From Ligilactobacillus aviarius (GTDB taxonomy: Bacteria; Bacillota; Bacilli; Lactobacillales; Lactobacillaceae): 64,000 nt of DNA. The notes beneath the pieces were generated by a model that was not told the origin of the DNA, did no database searches, and saw only the letters and a list, made by a program, of their open reading frames with translations. Positions 16,148 to 25,800 of this stretch are shown here, piece after piece. How positions within the stretch are numbered: position 1 is the stretch's first letter; each line of letters opens with the position of its first letter. Location of the stretch: the NCBI RefSeq assembly GCF_001654615.1, contig NZ_LWUD01000051.1, forward strand, positions 1 through 64,000, in the 5' to 3' direction. A program made the translations under genes and the position numbers.

Positions 16148-16176
16148 ATGATAAATTCATTTTAACCGGAATTCAA
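16148..16176 (-). promoter_or_regulatory. Promoter upstream of the 85-residue gene
   Basis: On the minus strand TTGAAT (16171-16176), 17 bases, then TATCAT (16148-16153). Transcription would start near 16141, giving an 80-nt leader up to the hairpin at 16058-16088. Confidence 0.5.
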
Positions 16177-16189
16177 ATAATATGACTTA

Positions 16190-16222
16190 AAAAGAAGCTG
16201 TGACTAATGCCACAGCTTCTTC
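16190..16222 (-). terminator. Terminator of the dipeptidase gene
   Basis: On the minus strand AAGAAGCTGTG-gcattagt-CACAGCTTCTT followed by TTTAAG, right after the stop codon at 16234. Confidence 0.8.
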
Positions 16223-16233
16223 AAATCCCCATT

Positions 16234-17670
16234 TTAGAGGTTCTTATCCATGTTGAAGGTCAGCTTCGAGAGCTCGATGCCTTTCATGATCAACTTGTTC
16301 ATGTGATCCTTGGTCATTGCCTTCATCTTTGCAACCATTTCGTAGTTCTTTTGAGTTAAGAATTCAGTTAATTCTTCACCGTGTAACTTAGCTGCTTCTT
16401 GGTCAAATTGCCATAACATCCGCCGTTGAACCCGCCGGCATTCTTTCAAATAGTCGCGGTTGTCTTGAACAAACTTGCTGTAATGACTTTCAACCAACAT
16501 TGACATGTGACGGTACATCCAGTAAGCAGAATCTGAATCAACATCCATTTCCATTGGTGTTTCTGAAAAACTTGGATCTGTATCATTTGCATTTGTGTAG
16601 AATGGAATGTATGGTGCAAATTCTGGGAATCCAATACATAACCACATTACGGCTTGTTGTTCTTCAGGAACGTCATTCCGTAATTGAAGAACGTGTGAGT
16701 TTTGGGTCCGGTTCAAACCGATTGGACGGTAACGGTACATGTCAGCTTCCGTTGAGTCCTTGCTGTATGGATCGTATGGAGTTTCATTGTAGTGTGAACC
16801 AAGATATTGTTCAATGTCATCTGGCGTAAACTTGTGATTTGTCCGCATGATAAACGGTAATTCACCTGATTCAGGATCTTCTTCGATTTCAGGGTTGAAC
16901 AAGTGGTGACCGTACCATACACGTGGAGTGTTGTAGTGCCGATCTTTTTCGTCAAATGAACCAAAGATGTGCCGGAAGTTCCAGCCTTCCTTATCAGGGT
17001 TCAGGTGGTGTTCTTCAACGAATTCTTGAATTCCATCAGCCCATTGGAAGTTTTCAGTGTCATCAAAGTCAACTTGTTGAATTGCAACTTCATTGGCAAC
17101 AACTGCATATGCATCATCTGGAATCCGTTGAGCTAACCATAAGTGCCCCGTAACGATTTCCATATACCATGCTTCGTTCTTATCAGCAAATAAAACTGAG
17201 TTTCCAGCTGGTGAACCGTATTTACTGATCAACTTTCCTAAGAATTGAACCGCTTGGCGGGCTGATTCAATAAATGGAAGCGTAACGTTCACGATGCAGT
17301 CTTCATCTAATCCATCCTTAACAAGGGGATCAAATGCAAGAGCGCGTTCGTTACCGTAAGTTGATTCAGTTGCTGACATAGCAACGTTCTTTTCGTTAAT
17401 TCCGCTTTCTTCATAGTAACCGTGGTTTTTGTAGTCCACGTTTGGAACGGCATTGTAACGGTAACCATTTTCTGGCAATTCCATTTCAAAACCGTTTAAC
17501 CATGATTTGATTTTCTTACCTTTTTCACCATGCCATGCTGGATGCATGTAAAAACGTTGAGGTGTCAATGGCAAGAATGTATCGTCATTCCGAGCGATCA
17601 TTACTGAACCATCAGCACTTGCATCTTTACCTACAAGCATTGATGTACAAGCACGTTCGATTTGTTCCAT
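16234..17670 (-). CDS. pepD: Dipeptidase, peptidase family C69 (PepD type)
   Basis: A 478-residue N-terminal-nucleophile hydrolase that cleaves a broad range of dipeptides in the cytosol, the last step of peptide use in lactic acid bacteria. After a short 7-residue leader the likely nucleophile is C8 (ERACTSMLVGKDASADG), followed by the family pattern SVMIARNDD. Length is normal for PepDA/PepDB. The gene is monocistronic, with its own terminator downstream. Confidence 0.92.
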   Translation of the reverse strand: MEQIERACTSMLVGKDASADGSVMIARNDDTFLPLTPQRFYMHPAWHGEKGKKIKSWLNGFEMELPENGYRYNAVPNVDYKNHGYYEESGINEKNVAMSATESTYGNERALAFDPLVKDGLDEDCIVNVTLPFIESARQAVQFLGKLISKYGSPAGNSVLFADKNEAWYMEIVTGHLWLAQRIPDDAYAVVANEVAIQQVDFDDTENFQWADGIQEFVEEHHLNPDKEGWNFRHIFGSFDEKDRHYNTPRVWYGHHLFNPEIEEDPESGELPFIMRTNHKFTPDDIEQYLGSHYNETPYDPYSKDSTEADMYRYRPIGLNRTQNSHVLQLRNDVPEEQQAVMWLCIGFPEFAPYIPFYTNANDTDPSFSETPMEMDVDSDSAYWMYRHMSMLVESHYSKFVQDNRDYLKECRRVQRRMLWQFDQEAAKLHGEELTEFLTQKNYEMVAKMKAMTKDHMNKLIMKGIELSKLTFNMDKNL

Positions 17671-17767
17671 AATAATGCCTCATTTCTATCTAAACTACCG
17701 TTATTTTAGCATATTCATCAAATTGCATTCAATGTTTACTATCAAATCGCAAAGATCATCAGCGAAA

Positions 17768-17932
17768 CAAAAAAAGGCTATGACGTAAGTCGCAACCTCT
17801 TTGCTATATCCGCATAATCGGGTTCCAAAACAAACGAGCTGTGTGGAAGTTCGAAAAGTTCCGAATCTATGCTCCGCGATTCGCTCACTTTTCTGCTTCC
17901 ACCACGCTCGTTTGTGACGTTTTGTCACACCT
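17768..17932 (-). repeat. Dispersed long-hairpin intergenic repeat, copy 1
   Basis: A 165-base element filling most of the 304-base gap between yqeY and pepD. It matches 29928-30108 at about 80 percent, including a run of more than 50 bases with a single difference. Both copies lie downstream of a minus-strand gene in the same orientation. It contains a long hairpin (arms ACAAACGAGC ... GCTCGTTTGT, inner pairs GAAAAGT/ACTTTTC and CGAATC/GATTCG) followed on the minus strand by GGTTGCGAC-ttac-GTCATAGCC and a T run, i.e. a terminator. Confidence 0.8.
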
Positions 17933-17941
17933 TCAAATAAA

Positions 17942-17968
17942 AAAACTGTGGCGTTAAACCACAGTTCT
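17942..17968 (-). terminator. Terminator of rpsU-yqeY
   Basis: On the minus strand AACTGTGG-tttaacg-CCACAGTT followed by TTTTTT, at the yqeY stop codon and just before the dispersed repeat. Confidence 0.75.
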
Positions 17969-17974
17969 TCCCTC

Positions 17975-18421
17975 TTAACTGAGCAATGACTTTACTGTTT
18001 CGTTGACTAACTTACCGTCAGCTTTGCCTTTTAACTTCGGCATTACAGCGCCCATTACTTTACCAAAATCAGCTTTGGATGTTGCGCCAACTTCATTGAT
18101 TGTTTCTTGAACAATGTCCTTCACTTCATCTTCGCTTAATTGTTTTGGCAAGTAACTTTGAACAACTTCGATTTCCTTTTCAAGTTGCTTAACTGAGTCT
18201 TCCCGGCCAGCATTCTTGAATTCTTCAAGGGAATCTTTCCGTTGTTTCAATTCACGGGACAAAACAGCAATTTCTTCTTCTGGAGATAAGTCATGACCAG
18301 CATTGATTTTTTCGTTAGCTACCGCTGCCTTCAGCATCCGGACAGTACTTAACTTGTCCTTATCCTTGGCTTTCATTGCAGCAATCATGTCTTTTTGTAA
18401 TGAATCAGCTAAACTCATCAC
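17975..18421 (-). CDS. GatB/YqeY domain-containing protein
   Basis: A 148-residue protein of the YqeY family, related to the tRNA-binding tail domain of amidotransferase subunit GatB. Recognisable segments are DMIAAMKAKDKDKLSTVRML near the N-terminus and GKVMGAVMPKLKGKADGKLV near the C-terminus. Precise role is not established; tRNA binding is the usual suggestion. It follows rpsU by 31 bases, the standard Firmicutes pair, and is probably co-transcribed with it. Confidence 0.92.
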   Translation of the reverse strand: MMSLADSLQKDMIAAMKAKDKDKLSTVRMLKAAVANEKINAGHDLSPEEEIAVLSRELKQRKDSLEEFKNAGREDSVKQLEKEIEVVQSYLPKQLSEDEVKDIVQETINEVGATSKADFGKVMGAVMPKLKGKADGKLVNETVKSLLS

Positions 18422-18452
18422 AATTGCCTCCTTAAGCTAACCAAGCCTAAAA

Positions 18453-18638
18453 TTAGAAACGACGCTTGTTTTTACGCTTGCGTGCAGCTTCTGACTTCTT
18501 TTTACGCTTTACACTTGGCTTTTCATAGAATTCACGTTTGCGATATTCTTGCAAAGTACCTGTTTTTGAAACGGAACGTTTGAAGCGACGAAGAGCGTCA
18601 TCAAGAGATTCGTTTTTACGAACGACTGTTTTTGACAT
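18453..18638 (-). CDS. rpsU: 30S ribosomal protein S21
   Basis: A 61-residue, strongly basic ribosomal protein. [17 protein letters not shown] and the [17 protein letters not shown] tail are diagnostic of S21, which sits near the 3' end of 16S rRNA on the small subunit. GAGGGAGGG precedes the ATG. First gene of the rpsU-yqeY pair, behind a promoter at 18716-18745 and a leader with a possible imperfect hairpin. Confidence 0.97.
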   Translation of the reverse strand: MSKTVVRKNESLDDALRRFKRSVSKTGTLQEYRKREFYEKPSVKRKKKSEAARKRKNKRRF

Positions 18639-18715
18639 GGTGTTTCCCTCCCTCCGAGCTTTAAAGTAACCGTCTTAATCCGTACCTAAGTACTTCATCT
18701 TAACAGTTCGCGTTT

Positions 18716-18745
18716 ATTATACAATATTTTATTAAAGACTATCAA
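18716..18745 (-). promoter_or_regulatory. rpsU promoter
   Basis: On the minus strand TTGATA (18740-18745), an 18-base spacer and TATAAT (18716-18721). It is about 80 bases before the S21 start, leaving a leader of about 70 nt. Confidence 0.7.
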
Positions 18746-18794
18746 GATGATAATGCAATTTTTTATTGAAATATATGATTGTTTTTTCATCAAA

Positions 18795-21700
18795 TTACAG
18801 ATCGATCTGTTTCCGTTTATTGACGGAATACAAAACGCAGTGATGAACCGCTTTGCCGGTGATTTGCTGCAGGGCGATCGCATACAAATTAATCTGTCCG
18901 CGGTATTCCTTTTCAATCTGTTTCAGGGACGCGTGGTCAGTCTTATAATCAAATAAATAGACCGCTCCCGTTTCTTGATCTTCAAAATACCCATCAATGA
19001 TTCCGTGAATCAAAACTGACTTATCCGTTTTTTCACTGATCGATGGCAGCATTTTCGCAGGCAAAAGCATTGCAAATGGCACCTCACGTTTAACTTGAGA
19101 AGCATTCGCGCAGACCTTCTTTCCCACTTCAGTTTGGTAAAATGCTAAAATTCCAGCAATATCAATTTTGGCGGCAACCTCTTTTGTAATCGAACCTTCA
19201 AGAACCAATTGATCAATCAACTGTTGAATCGTTGCCGTTGAAATCGGCTGAGTCAGATCTAACTTTTGAAAAATCAAGTGCGTTGCCGTCCCAATTTTAG
19301 CAGGCGAAGCAATAACTTCCGTTGTCATAAAGTTGGGCTGCCGAAATGCATGAACCTTAGTGGTGACCGTGGGCGTTTCATCAACAACGTTCAACTCAAC
19401 TTGAGCTGAATTATCAGTGTCCTCCGCTTGTAATTGGTCCATCAAATTATTATCCGGATCATCGAAAAGGCGCTTAATATCCGTTACTGCTTGGTATGCC
19501 GATTCACGAGTCAATTCAAGGTGCGGATATTGAAAGTCTAAAATTGACTGGATTGTCGGGTCCATTGGCTGACTGATCGCGTCGCGCAAAATTGACTGGT
19601 CATCCTTAGCTGCCCCACCTTCAAAAGTTTGATTGCGTAAAGCGGCAACTGCCCCCTTGCTCCACAGTTCAACTTCAAAGTTCAATGCATTTTCACGAAT
19701 CGCTTGTGGTATCCGCTCGGCATTAAAGTACCTTTTCCAGTCTGCAAATTGATCTGCTGCACGTTGCGACGTAACTTGTTGCTGATCATTAAGCGTGATC
19801 CAGGTTGTATGGTCAGCGAGGTTTGGCATCCGCCCAAGCGCCATCCCGATCCAATCCATAAAGTTTCCTTTACTAAACCGTTGATTTTCTGGTAAAAGAA
19901 CGGCCTCACTTTCGGGTTGACTCCAAGCGGTTGCCCATTTCTCAATGTCAGCATACGCTCCGACCAAATAAATTCGTTGTTCAGCCCGGGTCAATGCAAC
20001 GTAAAGTTTCCGCATTTCTTCGGCTAAAGCCTTGCGTTTGATCCGTTCCTTAATTGCAATGCTGATTGGGGTTGTTTCTTGAATCTCGATCGCGTCATCT
20101 TCGTTGAGTTCAACATCGTGATCCCGCTTTAAAGTCTGCCTTGAGGATTCAACGATATCTAACCCAATTCCAAATTGATCATCCAAAACGTATTTGTGAT
20201 TCAGATCCTGCATGTTGAATCGTTTACTTAGATTCGTCACAAAGACAACCGGGTATTCTAAGCCTTTGCTTTTATGGATCGTCATGAATTTAACGGTGTC
20301 TTCATTGACTTGCATTTTCATTTCTGGAAGATCGCGTTGTTGCTGATCCATCCGTTCAACAAACCGAATAAATTGGAATAATCCCTTAAAACTCGTCTTT
20401 TCATATGCCGTTGCTCGTTGGTACAAAGCGTGCAGGTTCGCTTGCCGTTGTGCCCCGCCAGGTAAACCGCCAACATAGTCTAAAAAGCCAGTTGTTGTGT
20501 AAATGTTCCAGATCAACGCCGCAATTTCACTCCGCTTGGCTTGCACCCGGAACGTTGACAAATCCTGGTTAAATTGCTGAACTTTCGCATTTAAAGTTTG
20601 CCGGCGGGTTTCATCCCATGCCTTTAATTTTTCCGGATGATCGGTCATTTGGGTTGAATAATCAGTAATCGTGCTGTAAAAATCGCCGTGCGGATGATTG
20701 ATCCGCAAATATGCCAATTCATCTTCATCAAACTGATACATTGGCGAACGTAAAACCGCAACCAGGGGAATATCTTGATGCGGATTATCGATGGTCTTCA
20801 AATACGAAATCATAATTTGAATTTCGGTCGTCTTAAAGTAATTATTAGTTTCATCAACATCCGTTGGAATCCCCAGCCGCTTAAATTCTTCGTTGACCAA
20901 TAAGCTATCCTGATGGGATGACGACAAAATCGCAATATCAGAATACTGCAACGGCCGCATTTGCCCCTGATCACGATCAAAAATCTGGGTCTGGTTATCC
21001 ATTAATTTCTTGATCTCATTTGCAATCATCACGAACTGGGCTTGCGTTTGACTATCCAATTCAAAAGCAGGTGCATTTTCCGAATCATTTTCGGCCTTTG
21101 AATCTTGCAAATAAATCAACGCTTTTGCTGGAATATTATTAACTAATTGTTCCTTTTGATATGCCGGATTTTCCGCCTTCAAAAATGCTTGTTGATCATA
21201 ATCGATTTCGCCCAGGTTTTGATCCATGATCTGCATAAAAATCAGGTTCGTCAGATCGGCGATGTTTTTGATCGACCGGAAATTTTCCTGGAGAACGATC
21301 AATTCACCGTTTGAAAAGTCGTTTGACGTCTCTTCGGTTTTGAAAGTTTGGTACTTATGCATAAATAAACTTGGATCAGCTTGCCGGAACCGGTAAATTG
21401 ACTGCTTAACGTCCCCCACCATAAACAAGTTATGGTTAGCAATTGCTTGAACGATTGCTTCCTGAACACCATTTGTATCTTGGTATTCATCAAGCATGAT
21501 TTCCGTATAGTGCTGTTGCAATTCTTCGCGAATCTTTTGCTGAACATCATCATTGCCACGTAAAATCTTAAGCGTTAAATATTCTAAATCACTGAATTCT
21601 AAGGCGTGCCGTTGCAACTTGACTTGCAAATACCGTTGCCGAAACTTTTGAACAAGGTCAACCACGAGTTCAACGACTCCTTGGGCCCGTTTCAAGATTT

Positions 21701-22844
21701 CTTTCAACTGCGAATCCGAATAAAACAGCTCTGCATTTAATAATCCCTTCACCACTTGGTTAGCATCATCTTTGAACTGCTTAATGCCCCCAAGTTGATC
21801 CAATAAATCATCGTCATCTGCCGCAAAATCACGGTTTTTCGCATACATTTTGGCCTTAAACTCGAATTGCTTGACCTGCTTGCGTAAATCATCCCACGAA
21901 AGCGTTTCGTGATTAATTTGTTCAAGCATGCTCTGAATCTGGTCTAAAATTTGATCGATCGAAGCCAAATCTTCATCTGTTTTGGCCGTCAATTTTTTCA
22001 ACGGCTTTTCTTTCATATTGTAAAATTCCTGCATTGCCGGAACCTGAATCGTTTGAAAGGCTTTCCGGTAACGTTGCAGGTTATCCGCAACCGTTTGAAG
22101 CTTATTGACCACATCATCTTTTAAAATCTGTTTCCAAACCGGTGTCTGGGTAAACGTTTCTTCCGTGAATTCATAATTTTGCGGTGCGGCAGCCAACCAC
22201 TGATCTGGATTTTCATTCGCGCTCGCAAAATCATTTAATCGGTATACGACATCCGTTAAATCGTCATCCCGGCGATCTTGAACAAAGACCTGCAAAAAGT
22301 CATTATACTTTTCGAGAAGCTCTTGTTGACCAGGATCTAATGACGATTTCTGATTCAAATCTTCATATGCTTGATAAAAATCTTCGCGAACTTCTTGCCA
22401 AACATCTTCGCGCAATACATTTCGTTCAGATTCATCCGCCAGCACCCGGAAATTCGGATCAAGATCAATTGCATAATAATATTTTTTCAAAAACCGTAAG
22501 CAAAATGAGTCAATTGTACTAATGTCAGCAACATTAACCGCGGTTAATTGCTTTTGTAAGTGACTGATTAATTGCGGCGTCCCATGATTTTGAATCTGTT
22601 TTTGCAATTCTGCATTTAAGATTTTCGTCAAGCGGTCTTTCATTTCCTTGGCTGCCGCATTCGTAAATGTCATGATCAGCATCCGCGAAATATTCGCATT
22701 TTCATTTAAGATCTCATCCTTGATCCGTTCAACTAAAACCTTTGTTTTCCCTGAACCAGCCGAGGCAGATACTAAAATGTCATGTCCACGGTGTTCAACC
22801 GCCTTAACTTGATTCGGGGTTGCATAATCTTTAAATTCCGCCAT
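18795..22844 (-). CDS. addA: ATP-dependent helicase/nuclease subunit A (AddA/RexA)
   Basis: A 1349-residue UvrD-type helicase with a C-terminal nuclease, the motor of the AddAB recombination and DNA-end-processing complex. Walker A SASAGSGKT at 26-34; Walker B LDEYQDTN; helicase motifs VGDVKQSIYRFR, TIHKSKGLEYPVVF and LYVALTRAEQ; nuclease motif LFDYKTDH near the C-terminus. The ATG at 22844 is chosen: it follows GAGGAGG and lies 1 base past the addB stop, whereas the longer in-frame start would overlap addB by 70 bases without a ribosome binding site. Co-transcribed with addB. Confidence 0.95.
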   Translation of the reverse strand: MAEFKDYATPNQVKAVEHRGHDILVSASAGSGKTKVLVERIKDEILNENANISRMLIMTFTNAAAKEMKDRLTKILNAELQKQIQNHGTPQLISHLQKQLTAVNVADISTIDSFCLRFLKKYYYAIDLDPNFRVLADESERNVLREDVWQEVREDFYQAYEDLNQKSSLDPGQQELLEKYNDFLQVFVQDRRDDDLTDVVYRLNDFASANENPDQWLAAAPQNYEFTEETFTQTPVWKQILKDDVVNKLQTVADNLQRYRKAFQTIQVPAMQEFYNMKEKPLKKLTAKTDEDLASIDQILDQIQSMLEQINHETLSWDDLRKQVKQFEFKAKMYAKNRDFAADDDDLLDQLGGIKQFKDDANQVVKGLLNAELFYSDSQLKEILKRAQGVVELVVDLVQKFRQRYLQVKLQRHALEFSDLEYLTLKILRGNDDVQQKIREELQQHYTEIMLDEYQDTNGVQEAIVQAIANHNLFMVGDVKQSIYRFRQADPSLFMHKYQTFKTEETSNDFSNGELIVLQENFRSIKNIADLTNLIFMQIMDQNLGEIDYDQQAFLKAENPAYQKEQLVNNIPAKALIYLQDSKAENDSENAPAFELDSQTQAQFVMIANEIKKLMDNQTQIFDRDQGQMRPLQYSDIAILSSSHQDSLLVNEEFKRLGIPTDVDETNNYFKTTEIQIMISYLKTIDNPHQDIPLVAVLRSPMYQFDEDELAYLRINHPHGDFYSTITDYSTQMTDHPEKLKAWDETRRQTLNAKVQQFNQDLSTFRVQAKRSEIAALIWNIYTTTGFLDYVGGLPGGAQRQANLHALYQRATAYEKTSFKGLFQFIRFVERMDQQQRDLPEMKMQVNEDTVKFMTIHKSKGLEYPVVFVTNLSKRFNMQDLNHKYVLDDQFGIGLDIVESSRQTLKRDHDVELNEDDAIEIQETTPISIAIKERIKRKALAEEMRKLYVALTRAEQRIYLVGAYADIEKWATAWSQPESEAVLLPENQRFSKGNFMDWIGMALGRMPNLADHTTWITLNDQQQVTSQRAADQFADWKRYFNAERIPQAIRENALNFEVELWSKGAVAALRNQTFEGGAAKDDQSILRDAISQPMDPTIQSILDFQYPHLELTRESAYQAVTDIKRLFDDPDNNLMDQLQAEDTDNSAQVELNVVDETPTVTTKVHAFRQPNFMTTEVIASPAKIGTATHLIFQKLDLTQPISTATIQQLIDQLVLEGSITKEVAAKIDIAGILAFYQTEVGKKVCANASQVKREVPFAMLLPAKMLPSISEKTDKSVLIHGIIDGYFEDQETGAVYLFDYKTDHASLKQIEKEYRGQINLYAIALQQITGKAVHHCVLYSVNKRKQIDL

Positions 22845-22845
22845 T

Positions 22846-25800
22846 TTAATCCTCCTCAACCTGTTTCTTGATTGACTGCCACAATTCACTTTCCGCTTCA
22901 ATCTGTTGCCATAATTCATCCGCAGAAACGTGGGTTAAATCATTAAGATCACGGTACTGGTTTCCAATCATCGGATCAAACGTCATAATTGGCAAGTAAT
23001 CGGAGAAATCCAGTCCCGTTGCGTTTGCAAGCTTATATGGCGCAAGGTCAATGACCCCACTGAAAATATCGTTGGTTGCCTGACTGATCTTATATAAATC
23101 CAAGTCAAGCAATGCATTAAAGTGATCCAAATCATACATTTTCTTTTGGCTTGCCTTGCTCAATTTACCGCTTTTAAGAAGCCCGAGTTTATAGTTATCA
23201 AGGTTCAATTCGACGTCTTGATTATCATAAATCGTTCCTAAAGCCTTCACGTAATCTTCAGGCGCTTCTTTTCCACTCCGGAAAATTCCATCATAAACAA
23301 ACTTTGAGTCGGCATGACTGATAGCTTGTTTCGCTGACATAACCTTTTGATAATTTGTTTGCTTTTCCTGCGGAGTCCCTAAGTGGAAGTAAACCGCACT
23401 TCCAAGTGAAATCTCGTGCTGATCGGCATCTGCGATTTGAGATCGAAGCGCTTCATTTTGGCGCAGCATCTGCAATAATTGCGGTTGATTATCCCGTAAA
23501 ACTGCAAGGTACGTTAAGAGTTGCAATGAAATTCCACTGAAGGATTTAACAAGGAATTTATCCAACTTGGCATTAATGCTGCCTGATTTATAGTCCGCAA
23601 CGTTATAGTAAAGATGGTGCTTTAAGTCTTCGACCACATCAATGCGGTCAAGCCGCCCCTGCAAGTTCATTTGCGGAGTCGGGGTTCGTTGAACGTCAAC
23701 CGCCTTAAACCGTTTGCCGGCCAAGACTGCGTCATTTCCAAAACCAAATGTCGCTTCCGTCTTCAATGAAAAGACTTTCCGTTTCCGGTGTTGCCGGTAA
23801 ATTGCTTGCGAAACTTTCCGGGTCGATTGAACTAACCGTCGTTGTAAATAGCGGTTCCGGGCAGTTTGCTTAAAGACATCGAATTCATCAAGCGCACTGA
23901 TCTCACCTAATACTTGACCAAGCAATTGATCAAAATCGTCGGATTTCAACGTTGATAAGGTTGCTCCATCCTGCTGTAAATGATCGATCAAGGCTGCCAT
24001 GACATCGTGGAAGAAATCGCCGACATTGGCACTCGTTGGTTCAAAAATCGTCCGCGGCTTCAACGCTAACCCGTACTTCAAGAAATATTCGTATGGATTC
24101 TTAAAGTAGGTTTCAAGCCGGGAAATCGAACCAAAGATCTCATTGCCGTAAAGTTCCTTAACCAAGGATTCATCAAGCTTTTTATGCCCGTTTTCATCAA
24201 CTGGCGTTCCTGGTAAAACATCATTTGAATAATTCAAACTGTTAAAGATTCGCAATACACGTTGCGGATCCTGCTGCTTGACGTAATTATAAATTGTCGA
24301 CCATTCCGGTGATAACTGTTCCTTTTGCCGTTGCAAATCCCGACTCAGTCGTAACAATTCATTAATCGTCGTCATCGGGGTCCCGATATACTGAATAATT
24401 TCCGGGCCGTAATTGGGCGCGATCAATCCCAACTTGTTAATCGGAATATTGAGATCGTCCTTAATCTTTTCAACGTAACCTGATAATTTCAGTTCTGCCC
24501 CGTCAGAATCGTTGATCGGATATGAAAAATGCAACTGCTCGCTTGGGCTCATGAATGCAATGTAATTCGTAAATGGTTCTTCTGCCATCCGCATTTCGCA
24601 TGTTTCTGGCAAAAACTTATCATCATTTGATGTAGGATTCCAAATGTCATTTAAAACGTTCCGATCATCTTCTGAGAGCAGCTTTTGGTCATCAATTTTT
24701 GCTGGCATCACGTCATCGGTCGCGCCGATTACAAACGCAATTTTACGATTCTGCATTTGAGCATTGCCGCTTTGTGAAAAAATCACCTGATCAAGCGTTG
24801 ATGGAACCCGCTTATATGATGCGGTTTCAAACCCGCTTTGGAAGATATTAATAAACAGTTCACGATCAAATGGTTCATCACCAAGCGCCAAAACGTATTC
24901 ATCCATTAACTGGCAAAAAACGTTCCAAACCTGTTCCGGTCGGGTAGGATCAACCGCATTGCCATGCAGCGTTGCATCCGTTGCCTGGTGGTTTTCGCTC
25001 AGAATCTGCTGAGCACCTTGTTGCCATTGCCGCAGTGTTTCGGCGACTTCCGCCTTTTCAAGGATTTGGTACAACACAACTGCAAAATCGCGGCCGGTTT
25101 TAACGCTCTTTAATGCCTGCTGATAACTTTCAAATAATTCTAAGACCTGTTTCCGCAACAAATTAGCATTCCGGTTGATCGTCAGTTGCCGTTCACGTTC
25201 AAGCAACTCTTCCGTTGTTTCCTTTTCCTTTCGCGGCAACTCCTGCACGATCCACTCTTTTTGCCAGGCCGCCTTCGTTTGGATCCCATGCGCCAACAGA
25301 TAATTTTCAACTACATCCAGCGTATTCCGGTATGTTGCCGCTCTTCGAAGTTCAACTTCATCAGCGTCCGTTGGAATCAATGATGAACTGTTCGGATGAT
25401 CCCGCAGCCAGCTTTGCTCCCGTTTCCGCATTAATTCTAAGGTCCGTCCCTTAATAATTTGCTTAGGGATAAACAGTTCCGTCTTCAAGAAGCGCATGAT
25501 CGACTGGTAATTAAACCCATGTTGTTGAACATCGAACAGTGCAAGGATGAATTCAACTAATGGATGCGAGGCCATCGTCTGGGTTAGATCCGTAAACAGT
25601 GGAATTTGAAATTGTTCAAAGACCGGTTCGATCAAGTTTTGATATTTCGCCGTATCGGGGGTCAAAACCAAAAAGTCGCGGTACTCATATGGGTGATCCG
25701 TTTGCTGGCTTTCAGCAACCATTCGTCGAATTTTGCCAGCGACCCACTTAACTTCACTAATTCGGTCAACTGTCTGGGTAATTGAAATTTGCTGTTTTTC

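Noticed and set aside
17701-17928. 75-codon open frame on the minus strand between pepD and yqeY
   Set aside because: It lies almost entirely inside the dispersed hairpin repeat; the second copy does not keep the frame, and there is no ribosome binding site.
18845-22919. Longer start of addA at 22919
   Set aside because: It would overlap addB by more than 70 bases and lacks a ribosome binding site; the ATG at 22844 has GAGGAGG.
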